The notes: generated by a model not told the origin, from the sequence alone. A DNA stretch of 64,000 nucleotides from Quillaja saponaria (GCA_029379385.1 CM055612.1:9796001-9860000), one strand, 5' to 3'; positions 25,499-37,853 are shown, numbered from the stretch's first letter. Made by a program: numbers and translations.

Positions 25499-27859
25499 AT
25501 GGCTTCAGATCTAAAGGTTCACTCTTTTGAAGAAGTGGCAAAGCACAACAAAACCAAAGATTGCTGGCTCATCATTTCTGGGCAGGTCGGATCTTTTTTC
25601 TATTCAATTCATTTCATGCAGAATTTTCAGTTTATTTGGTGGTTTGATCGTGTTTTTCTTGTGAGGAAAATTCAAAATTGAAATCCAAGACATTCGTTAT
25701 GATCAACTTAGTATTAAATTTAAGAATATAAAATAAATGCACACTGAGATATTCGTGATTCAGCCGTAAAAGTTAACGTGAGGAGAGACTATCATTGCAT
25801 GGATTACAATAGTCTTGATACAGTAGTGGAGTCTCTTATTTATAGGCTCTGGGATATGATTAGGATAATCATATTATTTTAAACTCAAATTCTTCTCTTT
25901 ATCCATACCCCTTAACAGTGCCAATTACATATATTGTTGTTTGAACTTCAATCTTTCCCTTCTTTCTCCTGCCTGAATGGGTAATGACAAAGGCTTTTCC
26001 TCAGCTTGTTAAGATATCTTCCAATTGTTTTGTTTTATCTAATCTTACCGACTACCGTAACACTGTTGAAAACTAGTTTCACCTTAGATTTTATCTCTCA
26101 TGTGAGTATATTAACGGTCTTTCAATTAAAGCTTTTTGGCAGCACTGGAGTGAGATTTGGGAGTAATAGTCATCCTTTGGGGTTTGGAAATGCCAATATC
26201 TTATTGAAACGCAAAACTGGGACTTGTTTGTGATTCACAGATATAATATAGCATCTTAGTCTAGTATTATATTTACTTGTATTATCTTCCGTAGTTTGTA
26301 TGTGGGCATCTTCATATTAGAATAGAGTAGCATATGAAGCTTAAATATGAACAGGATAAGTACTGTGATTGAAAAATTAACATGGTATAACTGTATAAGT
26401 ACTAAAAGTCGAAACGATTCTTTCTTGCATTTACATGATCGTGTGATCAAAGTACCTAACTATGTCAAACCTGCTTTTGAATATGAAGTTTACATCATAG
26501 AAGGTGGCTGGAAGGAGAAAACAACAAATCATCACAAAAGCTGGCAATTTGTAAATATATGTAGCATAGGAGTTTGAACAGATTTGCCACCTCAGTTGTT
26601 TCTGCCTGCCTCTGCCTCATGTTGGTTATCGTATGATGTTAATGTTGGAAGCAGCTTGAGGTTTATAGTGTTAAATTTTACTTGATTTGAAGTGTATCAA
26701 TATTGTAGAAGGGGAAAAGGATATTTTAAGTGAGGATAATTTGTGATCCATTTTATCTTCCTGACTTTCTTTTCTCTTTCTTTACTTTTAAAATCGTGTC
26801 ACCCTGATTCTATTTAAAGCATAAATGTCCACTTGAACATAGATGTTTTGGATCTTTTTTAGATGCAATTATGACATTGGTCTGATTGCTTCATGTTACT
26901 TACAAGTTACAACACTTGATGATCAATGTACTTTCCTTTGGTAGCCGTTTTGCACATTTTTTTAAATTCTGCCATTTGCTATTCTGCTTATAGATTTCAT
27001 GCAGTGCTAATTTAATTTCTAAAGTAAGTAGTTATTTACGGTTGTACAAGGACGCTCTCCAATGTGAGAGATACCTGGTTTGATCCCCACTCCCTGCATC
27101 TTATTGGAAAAAAAGAAACTATAAATAATAGAGATCCTATTCATGTAGTATATTATCATGGCAATGATGTTTTTGTCTAGTGGATGAAGTTCATTTGTGG
27201 AGATCAAGATTTTGGGTTACTTAATCTATAGTAGATCCCTCTTTATCATGGCAATGATGTTTTTGTCTAGTTGTTTATGTTTCAAATTAGAGCAACAAAG
27301 GTAGAATACAGACTTCGTATTATGATGTTGATTATAAGTAAAAACAAAAACAAAGAGAAGTGTGAAGTTACTTAAAAAAGTTTTAAGCTTCAATCTTATT
27401 TTGCTTATGATGCTATGTTCTTGCTGTAATGTGATTTTAGGTGTATAATGTGACATCATTCATGGACGATCATCCTGGAGGTGATGAAGTCTTATTAGCT
27501 GCAACTGGTAATTCTTATCATATTAACTTCACTTGACGAGTTAAATCTATGTGAGCCTCATTGATTACCATATTCATTATTTGGAAATTTACATTACATA
27601 TCACACAGGAAAAGATGCCACCAACGATTTTGAAGATGTGGGCCACAGTGATTCTGCCAGAGAAATGATGGAAAAATACTTAATTGGTGAGATTGATGGA
27701 TCGACTGTTCCACAAAAACGGGCTTACATTCCACCACAGAAAGCTCCTTACAATCCTGATAAGACTTCAGAGTTTGTGATCAGGATTTTACAGTTTCTGG
27801 TTCCACTCTTGATCTTGGGTCTAGCCTTTGCTGTTCGACACTACACCAAGAAAGAGTAG
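25499..27859 (+). CDS. CB5-E: Cytochrome b5, ER tail-anchored
   Basis: This is a complete gene. Three exons (25499-25585, 27441-27507, 27609-27859) join in frame to 134 residues, the standard plant cytochrome b5 length, with GT-AG borders throughout. Residues 1-75 form the heme domain, with the axial-heme motifs DDHPGGDEVLL (first His) and EDVGHSDSA (second His). A proline-rich linker follows. The C-terminal hydrophobic helix (ILQFLVPLLILGLAFAV) ends with the short basic tail RHYTKKE, typical of an ER tail-anchored protein. It passes electrons from NADH-cytochrome b5 reductase or P450 reductase to desaturases and hydroxylases at the ER. Intron 1 is unusually long (1855 bp) and holds a tRNA-like repeat. 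Assignment to isoform E rests on the neighbouring YSL3 and RabGAP genes. Confidence 0.93.
27025..27110 (+). repeat. tRNA-derived SINE-like fragment in cytochrome b5 intron 1
   Basis: GGTTTGATCCC (27077-27087) closely matches the RNA polymerase III B box (GGTTCGANNCC). It is preceded by CGCTCTCCAATGTGAGAGAT, which can pair as an anticodon-arm-like hairpin. Both are arranged as in tRNA-derived SINE heads. No canonical acceptor stem is present, so it is not a working tRNA gene. Confidence 0.4.
27153..27270. repeat. 28-bp direct repeat, 90-bp period, in cytochrome b5 intron 1
   Basis: The 28-bp segment starting TTATCATGGCAATGATGTTT is repeated exactly at 27153-27180 and 27243-27270. The intervening 62 bp is only partly similar, which suggests an old local duplication. 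Confidence 0.8.
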
Positions 27860-29193
27860 TTCATTTTTGTTTAGAATGTCCCCTTACAAAGGGTGTCACT
27901 TATCTGCATTAATTTTTGCTACCTTCGAACCAGTATGTTAGAATGAAACATCAATTTGTCTCTTCTACCGTGCCTGAGATGAGAAACATTTAGTTTTTTT
28001 TTTTTTTTTACCGTTTAGTGTGTCAAATAGTGAAATGCAACGTTTTTAGAAGTTCATGTTTGTAACATTTGCATATGATTCTTAATTTGTGTATCTCGGG
28101 TTGGGGTTATCACTTGTCTCAGTAATAAAATGTGTCTTTCGTAATGGCTTGTGTATTACACCTCACTATGTACTCTGAAGTAACTATGGCTTGAAGATTA
28201 TTAAGATCATATAGTTGATTTGTGTTTCACCATTGCCTTGAGAGCAAGACGAAATTGAAGCCATTGCAACCCCTCTGTTTCTGAGGTTTCTTCCTCTTGT
28301 ATTCCTGTATTATAAAAGGGTAATTTGGTTATCTTATTTAGACCTCAACTGCAACTCATCTCGTGTTGCAAATTTTTTGCCACTGAAAATAGTTCAAGTC
28401 GCCCAAACCAAATAAAATAAACATCTTATGAGTAGAAAATAAATTCAGGGCCTCTGATAAATTCTGTGCAAGGGACTAGTGCTTTTTGCTCCATGCCTTT
28501 TTCGTAAAAAAGAAATGCAGTATCTTTATTGCGCTTCCCTTCCATAAAAAGCTCAAGATTGGGATTAACCACAATATCCCCATTCTCGATTTTCTTCACA
28601 TAATAATCTTTCTTTTTTCTCTCTTTTTTTATTGCTATTGCCATATAATTTTATCCATTGAAATCTCTGGTAACAGTAACACACAAGAATCTCTTACGAT
28701 CTTAGGAACTACACAGATTTTTGTTAAAACAAGTAGTAAAGCGTCAAGCACACGATAATAACTGAAACGTGTCTTCTCTCCAGCTTTGAATTCCATGCAA
28801 TGCAACTTATAATGTAAGCAAATTAAAACCAAAGAAAGAAAAAGTAAATCATAACGTAGATGACTAGATTCATATGATCAACCTCTTACCCCGGATTACA
28901 TGCCCCAGGCCACCTGGTGTTGCAAAATCAGGGATTGAGCTCTAAAAGTCACATAAAGGGAAAAAAACAATGAGCCGAATGTGCCACCATATAATCTAGG
29001 CATCTTCCCTGCAAAGTTAGCCGCCACAACTGAAACTGAACCTTGACAGCAAGCTGTGGAAAAGGCTAAGCAGAATAATTCGAAATGTATAGTCTCCGGA
29101 CTAACATCATACCAGACAGAGCAGAGACGACAGTAACCATGAAAATAAGATCTTTTGATAAGATTATAAACAAGCAAAGTATTGAAAGTGCAG
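27860..29193. other. Convergent 3' flanks of cytochrome b5 and RabGAP copy A
   Basis: The 3' untranslated regions of the two convergent genes occupy the edges. The portion 28990-29193 is homologous to 34345-34519, downstream of RabGAP copy B, so the duplicated block includes the 3' flank. No other gene was seen. Confidence 0.5.
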
Positions 29194-32100
29194 TCATCGG
29201 AATGATGTCTCTATCTTATCATGAAGGGTCACCACCAAGTCATGTGCATCATCTAGGAGTTTCCACACATCAAGATGTCCTGCCATGCTATTGCATTCCC
29301 TAATGATCTCGTCCATGCTGCTATACTTTTCTATAATTAATTTTCTCCTCTGCAATACTGAAGCAGCAACTGCATAAAGCAGTAAATCATCTGTTGGTGG
29401 AGCTCTCTGCCTTATTCTGCTCCACGCAGATTTTCCATTACCCGCCCTAATTGCTGCCTGATCTGCCCACATTACCTCCCAGAGACAAATTGTCTGTTCA
29501 AAAATCAACTCCCTCCTAAACAGTACCACCACCATCCTGTAAACGAAGAAGCAATCCTCAGCCTGGAGCTTCTCTAAGTGCCTATAAAAGTGGGAGTCCT
29601 TACCTTTGATAATTTTGGAAACAATATTTAGTTGCCTTCTAATACCGACCTCATCAAGCCTAAAATTATGCCGTGCCTTCCTCATGAAACCCACGAAACA
29701 CCAGAAAGCCTCATAATCCTCTGATATAACAGTGAGAATCGGAGAAAGCAAATCACTCATACCCTGGCAGTAGCCAATTTCAGGGTCATAGAGAGCATAT
29801 GCTTCAAGAATGGCAACAAGCCGGGAAGCATGAAAGATCCTGCTGGGCTCTAGATCAGTGTAATCCTTCAACCCAACAGCCTCAGCACAGCGGTGAGCCC
29901 TGTAGTCTGATACTTCAGCTTGCAATGGTGAGTATGGTATCCACTCTGGATTGGCACGCACTGCATCAAGTCGGATGATCCGTTGCCATGTGGTATAATC
30001 TTCATCGTTTGGAAGTTTTGGTAGAACCTTTGTCTGGGGGGGAGGAGAATCTTCCTTAAAAGTTGTGTCGGGGTCATTAATTTCCTTTCCTTCTGTAGAG
30101 GGGAAGGTCTGAATCACCTCAGGGTCTTCTGACAAGTCAGAATCAAAGGAGTGACAGGAGTCAGTATTCAGTGCGACTCTTGAATTATCATCTTCTTCCA
30201 ACAATGTACTGGATGGTCCATCCGAAAATTCAACATCTGGACTTCTTCCACCACTAGAGAGAGATTCCCCAGCACTAACTATATCTTCAGAGCGAGGAGA
30301 ACCCGAGGTTTCAACATTACTCCTACATTCTCCTTTATAGCTTACTTCACCAATGTCTTTTAACTTTAAGCACCCATTGTGCTTTAGATATTGCCGGCAT
30401 TGCCTGCAGAGTTTCCCATATTCCTTTCTGCAATAACAATAGTCTAAGAGCTTAGAAGTACTAAGATTTTTTTTCTTTCTTGGGGGGTTGTTCTATTTTA
30501 AGGAAAAAAACAAAGAAGGGGATATAAATTTCAGAAATCCCTAATAAATCAAGCATGGAGTGAATTTAATCCAATCCATCCATTACGTGAAGCAGATTAT
30601 GGATTTAGAGATCAAATTGGTGAGCATACCTGTTCTGTGTCTTTATAATATCTCTTTCTTCTTTCGAACTGTTCAAGTCATAGCTGTTGAATGAACATCG
30701 AAATTCAGTTAAACGGTAGAAGTTTGTCTAAACAAGTCATGATCTACAACATGTAGAATATCGAAGAAAGGGAAGAATCAGACATTGTATCAATCATCCC
30801 AAGTGAAAGAAGGAAGTTCATCCAAACCCAGGCCAAGGTGACCAAAGCACCAAATTTGAGTTATTATACAGTGAAAGTAAGGTTAATCTTATAGATATGA
30901 GGAGGTAACTGGTAAGTAACAATATTACTTGGAAGAAAAAGAAAATAACAAACATGAGCATGCTTACACTCCAAGAAGGAATGGCCAAACTTCAGCCCTT
31001 ACACTTGGATCAACACCCTGCATCACAAATTTGCAACATAAATAATCCAAACAGTTAAAAAAGAAACATAAGAAAATGAAAATTTAAAATCACAGAGCAA
31101 CTATTAAACATAAAAAAGGAGGGATAACTCACTCCACTGCGAACTGTTTTCAGGAACTTAACCCCACCATCATGAAGTCTCCAATCTGGTGTAAACAAAC
31201 TTCTCCACTGCTGAGGTGAAAGAGCATGTTTTCTCCTTCTGCGTGACCATGGTGATTTAAGGCGACCCCTGAAAATTTGAGAAAAGGATTTTCTTTTAAT
31301 CATCATTAAAGAGGGAGGGAGCACTAATATGGTGTAAAAAACAACCAATAATCATAATTCTTTCGTTTTACTTTTTTCTTAGAGAAAGCTGTAATTTTTT
31401 AATATGATTGAAATAAAAAGCAGTATGCCAACATAATGGAGCTGACCCCCTTTTAATGAATTATGCCTTTCTTTTTTCCGTGGCAAGGTTCAAACTAAGA
31501 TATATCCAAAGCTTATGGTTTCGATTCCATGCAAAAAAAGTAATATATATATATATATATAGAAAATGTAGAACAGTTATGTCACAGGCAAAATGAAAAT
31601 ATAATATATATTCTATTAACCAAAAGTGCTTATTAAAATGAAAAGTGAGTGAAACCCTCCACCCACTGGAAGAACAATTCATGCATTTCACTTAACAATT
31701 TATGCACTGACTTGCTGAGATACAAAATTATTCACTTAAAGTTTATGTTCAACAATTGCGCATCAAATAAATTGCTGATTGGAGCTCCAGTCAGATGTTT
31801 CCTGCTCTAATTATCTAAATGCATAAATTGTCCATCATTTAAGCTACTAATTACTCGACAATACCATAAAAATGTCAATAATTGGTCTAAAGCACATGAT
31901 CGCAAGAGTCACCAATAACCACCTTATTATTATTATTTTTTTCCTTTGCCAAAGTGGGAGTTGATCCAAAATTATGTCACTATCCATACTTCAATAGTAA
32001 GATGTAACGGGACACCAGAAAGAGTTAAGCGGAAAAGAAGTTATGTTTGAATGTTCTAGTGTATACTTATCAAGAATTCGTCAATCCTTCCAATATTATC

Positions 32101-32746
32101 CAGAACCAAGTACAGGAAACATAAGCCTCAAAACCATACTCCAAAACATAGCAGAGCAGATGACTGTGACTCTAATGTCTTAAATCTACTAACACAGCAG
32201 AAATTCTAATTGGTCCAGTAAAAAATATTTCTTTAAGCTCCAAATTAAATAAACACAATCTAACTTTTTCTTTTATAGCATAAAAACCTACAATAATATG
32301 CTAATCAGGGCCTGGAAGGACAACCCACATCAAGAACATACAAATTAATTAAGATAAATGTGTTTATTCACCATGAAATTCTGTTTAATTGTAACTAACA
32401 CTCGAAATTTGAAAAGCACACAATCAAGTAAACTAAGATAGAAAAGCTACTGAACAAGTAGAATCCTATTAGAATTGAACTTTGACAGCACATATTAAAG
32501 AAGCGGCTTAAGCTAAGTAGACACTCAAAGATGGAGATCTGACATGAATCAAACAGAGATCTGACTTATGAAAATGTATAATGAGAGAGCAAAAGGAGAG
32601 GAAAGTCACCGAGCAGAGGAGGAAGAAGAAGAAGCTGGTGAGGAAGAAGCAACAAGCAAAAGGACCGAACGCAAATGACTCCACGACGACGATGAATAAG
32701 GAGAGGAATTCGAAGACGACGAAGGTGAAGTATCAAGAGGTTGCAT
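29194..32746 (-). CDS. RABGAP22: TBC-domain Rab GTPase-activating protein, copy A
   Basis: This is a complete gene. Five exons on minus (32610-32746, 31133-31268, 30968-31017, 30630-30683, 29194-30427) give 536 residues with GT-AG borders. The start is MQPLDTSPSSSS, homologous to copy B. TBC signatures are intact: GVDPSVRAEVWPFLLGV opens the domain; after an acidic, Ser-rich insert the catalytic arginine-finger block reads IIRLDAVR (Arg about 283) and the glutamine-finger block GYCQGMSDLL (Gln about 347). Such proteins stimulate GTP hydrolysis by Rab GTPases on membranes. Both dual-finger residues are present, so catalysis is expected. It is one half of a tandem duplication with copy B (same strand, about 4.8 kb apart); exons 2-4 have identical lengths in both copies. 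Intron 1 is longer (1341 bp) than in copy B. The N-terminus and neighbours point to the Arabidopsis RabGAP22 group. Confidence 0.92.
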
Positions 32747-32893
32747 CTAAACCTTCTTATCTTATATATATATATACACATAATTGAAACAGTTTCATCT
32801 ATGCCTGACTGATTGAGAATGATTGGGGTTTTTCAAAGCTCAAATTCTTCCAAGAAATTTTTTTTTTTTTTTTTTTTCACTTTATCGGGTTTT

Positions 32894-33070
32894 TTACCTA
32901 CTGGCACTGTAGAAAACCACAACAACTAAAGCCAGACCAGCCACGGCAGTAAAAACCACCGTCGCATTCGATGGCGCCGTCACTGCGCTCATTAACCAGG
33001 ACCCGCCACCGCTTCCACTGAATAGGGTGGGGCGGTCGTTACTGTTGGTAGGCCTACTTGAAGCCCAGAT
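32894..33070 (-). pseudogene. Small tail-anchored-like peptide ORF upstream of RabGAP copy A, start codon lost
   Basis: The frame ends 147 bp upstream of the RabGAP A start codon, on the same strand. Its 58 codons align with the 59-codon ORF at 37674-37853. Shared features are a GSGGG.WLM block, TAPSN, a hydrophobic helix (FTAVAGLALVVVVFY) and the terminal ASR. Where copy B has its ATG, this copy has ATC (33068-33070), and no in-frame ATG lies upstream in the open frame. CATTTCAG directly before AGTCTATTTGCC looks like a splice acceptor, so a start on an upstream exon, such as ATGGCGGTTGAT near 33189, remains possible. Function unknown. Confidence 0.55.
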
Positions 33071-33189
33071 TGGCAAATAGACTCTGAAATGGCAACCAGG
33101 ATGGGAAAGGAAAGAGCTAAAAGAAAAAAGGGAATACGAGAAACATTTATAAAGGTGGAAATGGATACACTCCTTGATCAACCGCCATT

Positions 33190-34340
33190 TCTCTTCATTC
33201 TGCTCAAATAGAATCCTCCTAATAGCTTACCCTAATTTTCAAAAATTATAACAAATAAAAAAATTAACAAAGTAGTCTAATAAATATCTCATTAATATGT
33301 AGAAAATTAAAAAAAAATGGAATTCATTTTAAGAACAAAATTAAAATTTCTTAGTATTTGAAAAATATATATATATTTTATAACACCTTTGACTGAATAG
33401 TGTTGATTTTATCTTATATTAGGTATACCTAATTCAAGCAATATTATTAGCTCATTATACACGTGTTGCTATGTTGACGAGTTTGACTTTTGTTCATATT
33501 GCTTCGGCTTTCAAATATGAATATTCGTTCTTTTTTGATTCAGCTTTAAACCGTAAAACCTCATTAACCAATTCGAGAACCTCATCCGTGGATTACGTGC
33601 TCTTGGCCGTAAGGATGACAATAGATCAGGTCAAGTCGAATCTAATCCAATCTAAGTATTATTCAAAAATTTATTGAATTAGAACTGATCTAATTTATTA
33701 AATTCATGATCATGATAGATAGTTCAACCGAATATAGATCTGATTTAAATCCGACCTATCTAATATATATATATATTATATATTTTAAATTATATTAAAA
33801 TTTGAAATAGGTAAATTAGTCAACTTAAAAACTAAGTGTAAGCAAGAAGAAATTAATTAATTTATTTTCTAAATATTATTATAATAAACTATCTAAAATT
33901 AAATAGGTAATGATAGATAATGAATATCTTTTTTTTAATTTATTTTATTATATAAACATGTAATAACTATTTGAGTAAATAATTAATAAAAAAAATTAGA
34001 TAATTATTTAAGTAAATAATTTATAAAATTTTTTAGATTCATAAAATTAAGTTTGAAAAGAAAAAAAAAAAGACACAAATTAGCTATATTTAAATTTATC
34101 ATTAATTTATGTGTTTTTGATTTTCTTATATAGATTTGTACAAATTATTTAAGTAAATTTATTAGGTCAATTTATCTAGATTATTTTTGTTTATATTTCT
34201 TATATTTTATCAACTCTTGATATTATTCTAAAATTTTATTTTATTATATAATGTTGTATAATTCTAAATCTAAACAAGAGAAAAGTTTGATAGAACATGA
34301 AGAGAGAGGGAGTCAATATATATGTATATATATAACCTCC
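33190..34340. other. Spacer between the two RabGAP duplication units
   Basis: AT-rich sequence with no gene recognised. GGATGACAATAGATCAGGTC near 33614 resembles sequence often found at plant repeat edges, but I found no partner end. Confidence 0.4.
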
Positions 34341-34519
34341 TTCAGGTTTAGCACGCACAGCTGAAACTTGGCCTTGAGAGAAAGCTGTTGGAAGGCTAAA
34401 GCAGTAGAACTAAGAATGTAGTCTCCGGATGCTAATTTACCGGACAGTGCAGAGACTTGAGCAGTCACAAAATTATAGATAATATAATAACATTATAAAC
34501 TAGTGAAGTATACCAACAG

Positions 34520-37500
34520 TCACCGGAATGATGTCTCTATTTTGTCATGAACGGTCACCACCAAGTCATGTGCAACATCTAGGAGCTTCCAAACATCAAG
34601 TTGCCCCGCCATGCTATTACATTCCCTAAGGATCTCATCCATGCTGCTATATTTTTCAATAATCAACTTTCTCCTCTGCAATACTGAAGCTGCAATTGCA
34701 TAAAGCAATAAATCATCTGTTGGTGGAGCTCTCTGTCTAATTCTGCTCCATGCTGATTTTCCAATACCTGCCCTAATTGCTGCTTGATCTGCCCACATTA
34801 CCTCCCAAAGGCAAATTGTCTGTTCAAATGTCAATTCCCTCCTAAACAGTACCACCACCATCCTATAAACGAAGAAGCAATCCTCTGCCTGGAGCTTCTC
34901 CAAGTGCCTGTAAAGGTGAGAGTCCTTACGTTTGATAATTTTGGAAACAATATCCAGTTGCCTTCTGATACCCACCTCGTCAAGCCTAAAATTATGTCGG
35001 GCCTTCCTCATAAAACCCACAAAACACCAGAAAGCCTCATGATCTTCTGATATAACAGAGATTATAGGAGAAAGTAGATCACTCATACCCTGGCAGTAGC
35101 CAATTTCAGGGTCATAAAGAGCATAGGCTTCAAGAATGGCAACAAGTCGGGAAGCATGGAAGATCCTGCTGGGTTCTAGATGATTGTAATCCTTCAGCCC
35201 AACCGCCTCAGCACAGCGACTAGCCCTACAGTCTGATACTGCAGCTTGAGCTGGCGAGTATGGTATCCACTCTGAATTAGCACGTACTGCATCAAGTCGG
35301 ATGATCCGTTGCCATGTGGTAAAATCTTCATCATTTGGAAGTTTTGGTAGAACCTTTATATGAGGTGGAGGAGAATCTTCCTTAGGAGTTGTGTTGGGAT
35401 CATTAATTTCCTTTTCTGCAGAAGGGAAGGTCTGAATCACCTCAGGGTCTTCTGACGAGTCTGAATCAGAGGAGTCAGTATTCAGTGTGGAAGCATCGCC
35501 ATTGCTAACTCTTGAAATGTCATCATCTAATATTGTGCTTGATGGTTCATCCGAACATTCAACATCTGGGCTCCTATCCTCACTAGAAAGAGATTCTCGG
35601 GCACTTACTACATCTTCAGAGCTAGGAGAACCTGAGTCTAGAACACAACTACTACTATCTTCTTTACATTTGACTCCACCAATTTCATTTGACCTGAAGC
35701 TACCATTTCTGTGCTTTAGGTATTGCCGGCATTGTCTGCGGAGTCTCTCGTATTCCTTTCTGCAATTAAATGGACGTAGAAGTACTAAGAAGTTTTGTTT
35801 TTGGTTCTTAAAGGGAAAAAAGGAGCAAATCAAGCCTGGATTGCCTTTACACCAGTCCATGCACTACATCGTGCAGAAGGAATTAACTAATTATAGATTT
35901 TCAGATCAAATTGGTGAGCATACCTATTCAGTGTTCTTATGGTGATTCTTTCTTCTTTAGAACTGTCCAAGTCATATCTGTTGAAATAAACACCTAAATT
36001 CAGTTAGCATGTAGAAGTTTGTCTACAATGTACAACTTGTAGAACATTGATCCAACATGCAGAATCTTGACGAAATGTTTAAAGGAGGGGATAAAAAATG
36101 GAACGGTCAGCAATTCTATCAACTATCACAAGTAAAGGAAGGAAGTTCATCCCAACCCAAGGTCACCACAGCACCAAAATTGAGCAATTGTAAGGTAAAT
36201 AAGAAGGTGAATCTCGCATCTGAACAGTATAAGGAAATGAATAGTAATTACTTGGAAGGAAAAGAAAAGAACTATAATAAAACAATACTTACACTCCAAG
36301 AAGGAATGGCCATACTTCAGCCCTTATACCTGGATCAACACCCTGCATCCGAAATTTGCAACATAAATAATCCAAAAGAGTTACAAGAAAACATAATAAA
36401 ATGAAAATTGAAAATCACAAGAGCAATTATTAAGCATAAAAAGGACCGATAACTCACTCCACTCCGAACTTTTTTCAGGAGCTTAACTCCACCGTCACGA
36501 AGTCTACCATCTGGTGTAAACAAACTTCTCCACTGCTGAGGTGAGAGGGCATGTTTTCTTTTTCTGCGTGACCATGGTGATTTAAGCCGACCCCTGAAAA
36601 TTTGAGAAAATGAATTTTTTTTCCATTACCACTTAGAAAAGGAAGGAAGCATTTATATGGAGAACATGCCACTAAGAATCTCAATTCCTTTCTCTTCTAT
36701 TTTCTTTAAAAATTGTAATAGTTCAACATACTGGAAATGTAATGTAGCATATCAGCATAATGGAGCTGACTCTGTTGAACCAATTATTCCATTCTTTCCT
36801 TTTCAGAGCTCCAAATTAAAGAAAAACATTCTAGCTTAGATCTTTTCTTTTGTAGAATATAAACCTAAAGAAAATAGGCTGAACAGTGCCAGCTAGGACA
36901 ACCCACATTAAGACCATTATCATTAAATGAATGTGTCCATTCACCATGAAATCCTACTGAACAGTATCTCACCCTCAATATGTGGATTTTGAGAAATCCT
37001 ACTGAAATGGGTAATAGGACCAGGCAAATCTTCAGTTCAAACCAAGCTCAAAGGAAATCAAAATTTTAAGAATTCAGCAGTAATAATATAACAAACAGCA
37101 GAAAAATACATAAGGGCATTTCCAGATCCAACAAATTAATAATTATATCAGAATGAAACTAGTGAAGCACACAATCAAGTATAAGAAAGATCCATAAGCT
37201 ACTGGACAAGGACACTTGAACTAGACCGGAACTATAAGGCACAAGAAGGCAAACTGAGCAATCGGATCAAGCTAAATAGACACTCAAAGTTTGGGTCAGG
37301 ATAGTCAAAAATGGATATTGGATATGAAAAAAAATAGAAATCTGAATTCAGAGAAATCTGTAGGGCAGTAAATATATAAAAGAGAGGAAAAGGAAACTCA
37401 CCGATCGGAGGAAGAACAAGAAGAAGCTGGTGAGGAAGAAGCAACTACGAATAGAACCGAACGCAAATGAATCCACGACGACGTTGAAGAAGGAGAGGAA

Positions 37501-37538
37501 TTCGAAGATGAAGTGTGACTTCGTCTAAGAGGTTTCAT
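34520..37538 (-). CDS. RABGAP22: TBC-domain Rab GTPase-activating protein, copy B
   Basis: This is a complete gene. Five exons on minus (37402-37538, 36458-36593, 36293-36342, 35924-35977, 34520-35759) give 538 residues with GT-AG borders. The open frame running past 35759 to 35860 is intron read-through. The N-terminus MKPLRRSHTSSS, followed by WIHLRSVLFVV and a Ser-rich stretch, closely resembles Arabidopsis RabGAP22. The TBC domain begins with GVDPGIRAEVWPFLLGV and carries IIRLDAVR (Arg about 285) and GYCQGMSDLL (Gln about 349), so both catalytic fingers are present. It probably acts on a Rab in vesicle or autophagy trafficking; the Rab partner cannot be read from sequence. Copy A and copy B differ most in the acidic insert (about residues 130-245), while the catalytic half is nearly identical. 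A TTAGGGTTT box lies at 37619-37627. Confidence 0.93.
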
Positions 37539-37618
37539 CTAAATCTCCTTAAATTATGTTTAGCAGAACATAAATATAATTGAAAATAATCTCATCTATG
37601 CCTGACTGATGAGAGTGA

Positions 37619-37627
37619 TTAGGGTTT
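37619..37627 (-). promoter_or_regulatory. Telo-box-like AAACCCTAA upstream of RabGAP copy B
   Basis: AAACCCTAA on the minus strand lies between the small ORF and the RabGAP start. In copy A the corresponding site (about 32823) reads AAACCCCAA, one mismatch. The box is common in promoters and leaders of growth-related plant genes. Its presence is seen; its function is inferred. Confidence 0.45.
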
Positions 37628-37673
37628 TCCAAAGCTCAAATTTTTTCTTCCAAGTATTTCCAATTCATCGTTT

Positions 37674-37853
37674 TTACCTGCTAGCACCATAGAAAACAAT
37701 AGCCACCAAAAATAGCCCAACCAAGGCCGTGAATGCCACCGCCGTATTCGACGGAGCCGTCTCCACGGCCATTAACCAAAACCCCCCACCGCGGCTGCCA
37801 GATATGGTGGGACTGTCGTTGATGTTGCTGTTGAAGTAAGTAGAGCTGAACAT
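37674..37853 (-). CDS. Small tail-anchored-like peptide ORF upstream of RabGAP copy B
   Basis: A 59-codon ORF starts at ATG (37851-37853) and stops 135 bp before the RabGAP B start codon, on the same strand. The peptide has a polar Ser/Asn-rich N-terminus, a GGGFWLM block, TAPSN, one hydrophobic helix near residues 38-55 (VAFTALVGLFLVAIVFY), and a short basic end, GASR. The duplicate upstream of copy A keeps about 60 percent of residues, with many differences at third codon positions, which suggests selection on the peptide. The gap is too short to hold comfortably both a 3' end and a separate promoter, so it may be an upstream ORF in the RabGAP mRNA. A very close independent microprotein gene is the alternative. 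I do not recognise the family with certainty. Confidence 0.6.
   Translation of the reverse strand: MFSSTYFNSNINDSPTISGSRGGGFWLMAVETAPSNTAVAFTALVGLFLVAIVFYGASR

Noticed and set aside
27025..27110. A functional tRNA gene in cytochrome b5 intron 1
   Set aside because: A B box and one hairpin are visible but no acceptor stem or proper D arm, so it was kept only as a SINE-like fragment.
35760..35860. N-terminal extension of RabGAP copy B that reads through exon 5 upstream
   Set aside because: Copy A and splice sites show the exon starts at 35759. The extension is intron sequence before a CAG acceptor.
34784..35945. Plus-strand frames overlapping RabGAP copy B
   Set aside because: They lie opposite well-supported exons and have no domain signature; they are shadows of the minus-strand gene.
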